Of a stretch of DNA of 64,000 bases, positions 62,901 to 64,000 are shown piece after piece. The notes under the pieces are model-generated. The model made no database searches, was not told where the DNA came from, and saw only the letters and a program-made list of their open reading frames with translations. The position numbers were made by a program, and so were the translations under genes. The DNA comes from Nocardia goodfellowii (GTDB taxonomy: Bacteria > Actinomycetota > Actinomycetes > Mycobacteriales > Mycobacteriaceae), in assembly GCF_017875645.1 (NCBI RefSeq), contig NZ_JAGGMR010000001.1, positions 558,001-622,000 of the forward strand, written 5' to 3'. The first letter of the stretch is position 1. Every line of letters begins with the position of its first letter.

Positions 62901-63568
62901 AAGTTCGACAGGCCCGTGGCGTGCGCACCGCGCAAGAACTCGCTGAAGGCCGCCAGCTCGGGCACCAGGGTGCCTCGGGTGTTGATCGAATCGACAAGGC
63001 GCAGCTTCGCCGCGTCCAAGCCCGGGTCGCTGACCTGCGAGGTAGTGGTCTCCAAAATGGTGACCGACTCGTTGGTCGCCTTGTCGATCTGGGCTAGCGC
63101 TTCCGCCGCGTTCGGCGTCGGTGCCTTGCCCTGCGCCAAAGTGGTTTTCGCCTGGGTGATCATGCTCTCGAAGGCGGCCCGCGCCTTCGGCAGGTTATCG
63201 AGATCGCTGAGCGCGCCCTCGGCTACCACCAGGGCTTTGTCCAGATCGGCCAGGTTCTGGTCGGTCACGATGGACGTGCCCGGCGCCAGCGAAATCAACT
63301 GCGAACCCACAACGGTGTTGTAGGTCGAACGCAAACCGGTAACGGCCGGGATGACCTCGATGTTCTCCGAAATAGCCTTCAGTCGACCTGCTTCGGAAAA
63401 CTCTGAGGTAATCCTCGACACGCCGAGCCCAACCGCGACCGCCAGCGGCACGGCGAGGACCGCCGTAACCTTCCAGCGCAGGTCCCAATTGCCAAGCGCC
63501 CAGCGCTTCTTGCCGGACCTAGCGGCGTCACGCATCTCCCACTCACTTTCCAAACTGGCCCCAACCAT
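59930..63568 (-). CDS. Conservon sensor histidine kinase (CvnA-like) with repeat-rich tail
   Basis: 1,212 aa from ATG 63568 (ATG 63535 is possible). Transmembrane helix 1 at about residues 31-52, an extracytoplasmic helical nitrate-sensor-like (NIT) domain to about 315, transmembrane helix 2, a HAMP segment (about 340-400), a dimerisation region and a HATPase domain ([16 protein letters not shown]-box, [14 protein letters not shown]1-box). From about 700 the chain is disordered, rich in P, Q, G and R, with over 20 copies of GLPQR(D/Q)P including seven consecutive ten-residue repeats. There is no classical H-box, as in other conservon kinases. The first three genes are coupled (ATGA overlap, then a 7-nt gap). 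Confidence 0.9.
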   Translation of the reverse strand: MVGASLESEWEMRDAARSGKKRWALGNWDLRWKVTAVLAVPLAVAVGLGVSRITSEFSEAGRLKAISENIEVIPAVTGLRSTYNTVVGSQLISLAPGTSIVTDQNLADLDKALVVAEGALSDLDNLPKARAAFESMITQAKTTLAQGKAPTPNAAEALAQIDKATNESVTILETTTSQVSDPGLDAAKLRLVDSINTRGTLVPELAAFSEFLRGAHATGLSNFFTTANTERQLLNMLAHRFPDGDPAIADLRAGVDTRISLVSSPDIAAGKIPIGELKNSMTTSLDVYDRIIAKATKDIEAAMSRLSGKANTDAWTYTAVVLATILAALLLAVFVARSMIVPLHRLRLAALRVAESDLPHEVAQLRNGAAPEDVPLEPMPVRSSEEIGQLARAVDDIHGQALRLASDQAQMRSQVNDMFETLARRSKSLVDHQLSLIEAMEYDEKDPRLLENLFRLDHLAARMRRNGDNLLILAGTKQRRAKSAPVEIADVLRAAISEVEDYERVKLGATPRGSLIEPAASDLAHLFAELLDNALRASPPETDVKFTFAQAHDQGLLIEVADRGIGMPPAEMVEINRRLEQTAEPGPDTARHMGLFVVGRLAERHGLTVRLRPTFDTARDPGVTVTVHVPVGLIVHGKASVQQTTPAAPAAAERPRPSAASSMQMRAIQRTPQGNVMVTVDPGVSGPVDAPSPQPPSTPPGAGGLPQRQPGSAAAAAGMRQDGAQSGPTLRSASGQAQNGPQRGKLAAASLPKRNLAGGPPPRQPGSAEPAASSASGGLPPRDPNAGLPQRQPGGNGAPQPTGGLPQRQPGANGAPGRQPDAGLPQRDPSAGGLPQRQAPGMPQRDANPIAPAASGLPQREPGVHGPTVKGATVQPPASRETGLPQRDPGTGSVPQRPAASTGLPQRQPSGLQRDPSAGGLPQRDPSAGGLPQRDPSAGGLPQRDPSAGGLPQRDPSAGGLPQRDPSAGGLPQRDPSAGGLPQRQPAATTPPQRDPGGLPVRQPGASPLGLPQREPGASPLGGGLPRREPAGNELPQRSAGLPQRERGAADVADSALSSSTPDAQAPARDPGKHSMRSDPAKAASFFQTRLQPAVETGSTMDSPIFAEMMSAWLSDPNPDRSQVAAAFESPGDEGWQAARRASEAQAEKKTAAGLPQRDPGGRLVPGGVTGAARERAPRRDPEMIRSSLSRHQQGVRDGRSMKAPLTGEGDR
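60621..60830. repeat. 7 x 30-bp tandem repeat in the kinase tail
   Basis: Seven in-frame 30-bp units, each encoding [10 protein letters not shown], differ at only a few positions and are nearly identical in the middle. In-frame period and high identity imply copy-number variation between strains by slippage. Degenerate GLPQR units extend on both sides (about 60060-61470). Confidence 0.95.
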
Positions 63569-63837
63569 GCGCCATCACATGCTGGCTCGACAGGCGAAGC
63601 TGGCCGAGAACTGCGGCTGGCCGAGAAATTGCGTCTATGACGGCCGAAATAAGTGACATCAGATTCTAACGGATCAATAACTTCTTGGGTGACGCCGAGG
63701 TGGACTACGGGCCTTGACCTGCCCGTTCCAGGCAAAAGCAAAGGTCACGACACCCACCCGGGTGTCGCGTGAAGTCTGCCACAATCATCCAGATCTATCG
63801 AGGCGGGTATCGAGGCGAGGGCTAGGGAGTCACAGGA

Positions 63838-64000
63838 GTGGGTGCGCAGCACGACTACCGACCGGTCTATCAGACCAGCTTGGTGGATCCCGCCGAGTTC
63901 TGGAGCAGTGCTGCCGAGGCGATCGACTGGGATGTGCCGCCGACTCAAATCGTCGACACCGCAGCGCGACCGGTGCCTCGCTGGTTTCCGGATGCTCGCC
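63838..64000 (+). CDS. Acyl-CoA (acetate/propionate-type) synthetase, N-terminus only
   Basis: 54 codons from GTG 63838 before the window ends; GGGAG lies 8 nt upstream. The sequence (YQTSLVDPAEFWSSAAEAIDW, then PRWFPDAR) is the characteristic N-terminal ACS domain of acetyl- and propionyl-CoA synthetases. The AMP-binding core is outside the window. The 269-nt gap before it, shared with the conservon start, holds both promoters. Confidence 0.7.
   Translation, partial: MGAQHDYRPVYQTSLVDPAEFWSSAAEAIDWDVPPTQIVDTAARPVPRWFPDAR

Overview
The window is high-GC actinobacterial DNA. An Ag85-type mycolyltransferase homologue, a LigD with polymerase, phosphoesterase and ligase domains in one chain, a conservon (sensor kinase, roadblock protein, DUF742 protein, GTPase) and an accD3/echA6/Rv0906/Rv0909-like neighbourhood all point to a mycolate-making genus. 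Nocardia is the best guess. This rests on gene content only; no rRNA or marker gene is present.

Layout. (1) 1-9.6 kb, minus strand: the first three modules of a large NRPS that runs off the left edge (C-A-T-C-A-T-C-A...), preceded by a cutinase-like protein whose nucleophile serine is alanine and by a 17-codon leader ORF. (2) 9.9-11.5 kb: a NarL-type two-component pair. (3) 11.7-15.0 kb: an F420-type luciferase-like oxidoreductase, about 1 kb of degenerate tandem repeats with a 42-bp period, and a secreted SGNH esterase. (4) 15.0-25.7 kb: the accessory region. It holds a nucleotide-chemistry island (ThiL-like kinase, two HIT proteins, a SAM methyltransferase, a GAF-like membrane protein and an extra cytidylate kinase). 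Next come an AbiE toxin-antitoxin pair with a palindromic operator and an IS3-type transposase relic. Last is a compact 3.8-kb integrative element in a tRNA-Arg(CCU) gene, bounded by 47-bp att repeats and carrying a SLATT-like two-helix membrane effector, a DUF4145-like protein, a small zinc-ribbon protein and a tyrosine integrase.

(5) 25.7-31.6 kb: a membrane-anchored acidic protein, a Baeyer-Villiger-type monooxygenase, an Ag85-like mycolyltransferase, an MFS transporter and an NlpC/P60 hydrolase. (6) 31.9-33.6 kb: a ParA/ParB pair with a strong terminator and a 20-bp palindrome behind it. (7) 33.6-47.9 kb: a fold-type-I amino-acid decarboxylase, a galactose-oxidase-like copper radical oxidase fused to N-terminal repeats, a class III adenylate cyclase, an RluA pseudouridine synthase, a CpdA-like phosphodiesterase, an AraC regulator divergent from a second Baeyer-Villiger monooxygenase, an ECF transporter with fused S and A components, and a YbaB-like/WXG100-like pair. 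(8) 48-64 kb: a secretory lipase, an isochorismatase-fold hydrolase, LigD, an MT0933-type antitoxin, a metallo-beta-lactamase-fold protein, an EchA6-like crotonase, an FAD oxidoreductase, an aldo/keto reductase, an AccD3-like carboxyltransferase, a conservon whose kinase has a 7 x 30-bp repeat tail, and the first codons of an acyl-CoA synthetase.

The most promising uncharacterised material is the 3.8-kb element (candidate anti-phage cargo next to AbiE) and the nucleotide-chemistry island to its left. All functions are read from motifs and neighbourhood; no database search was possible.
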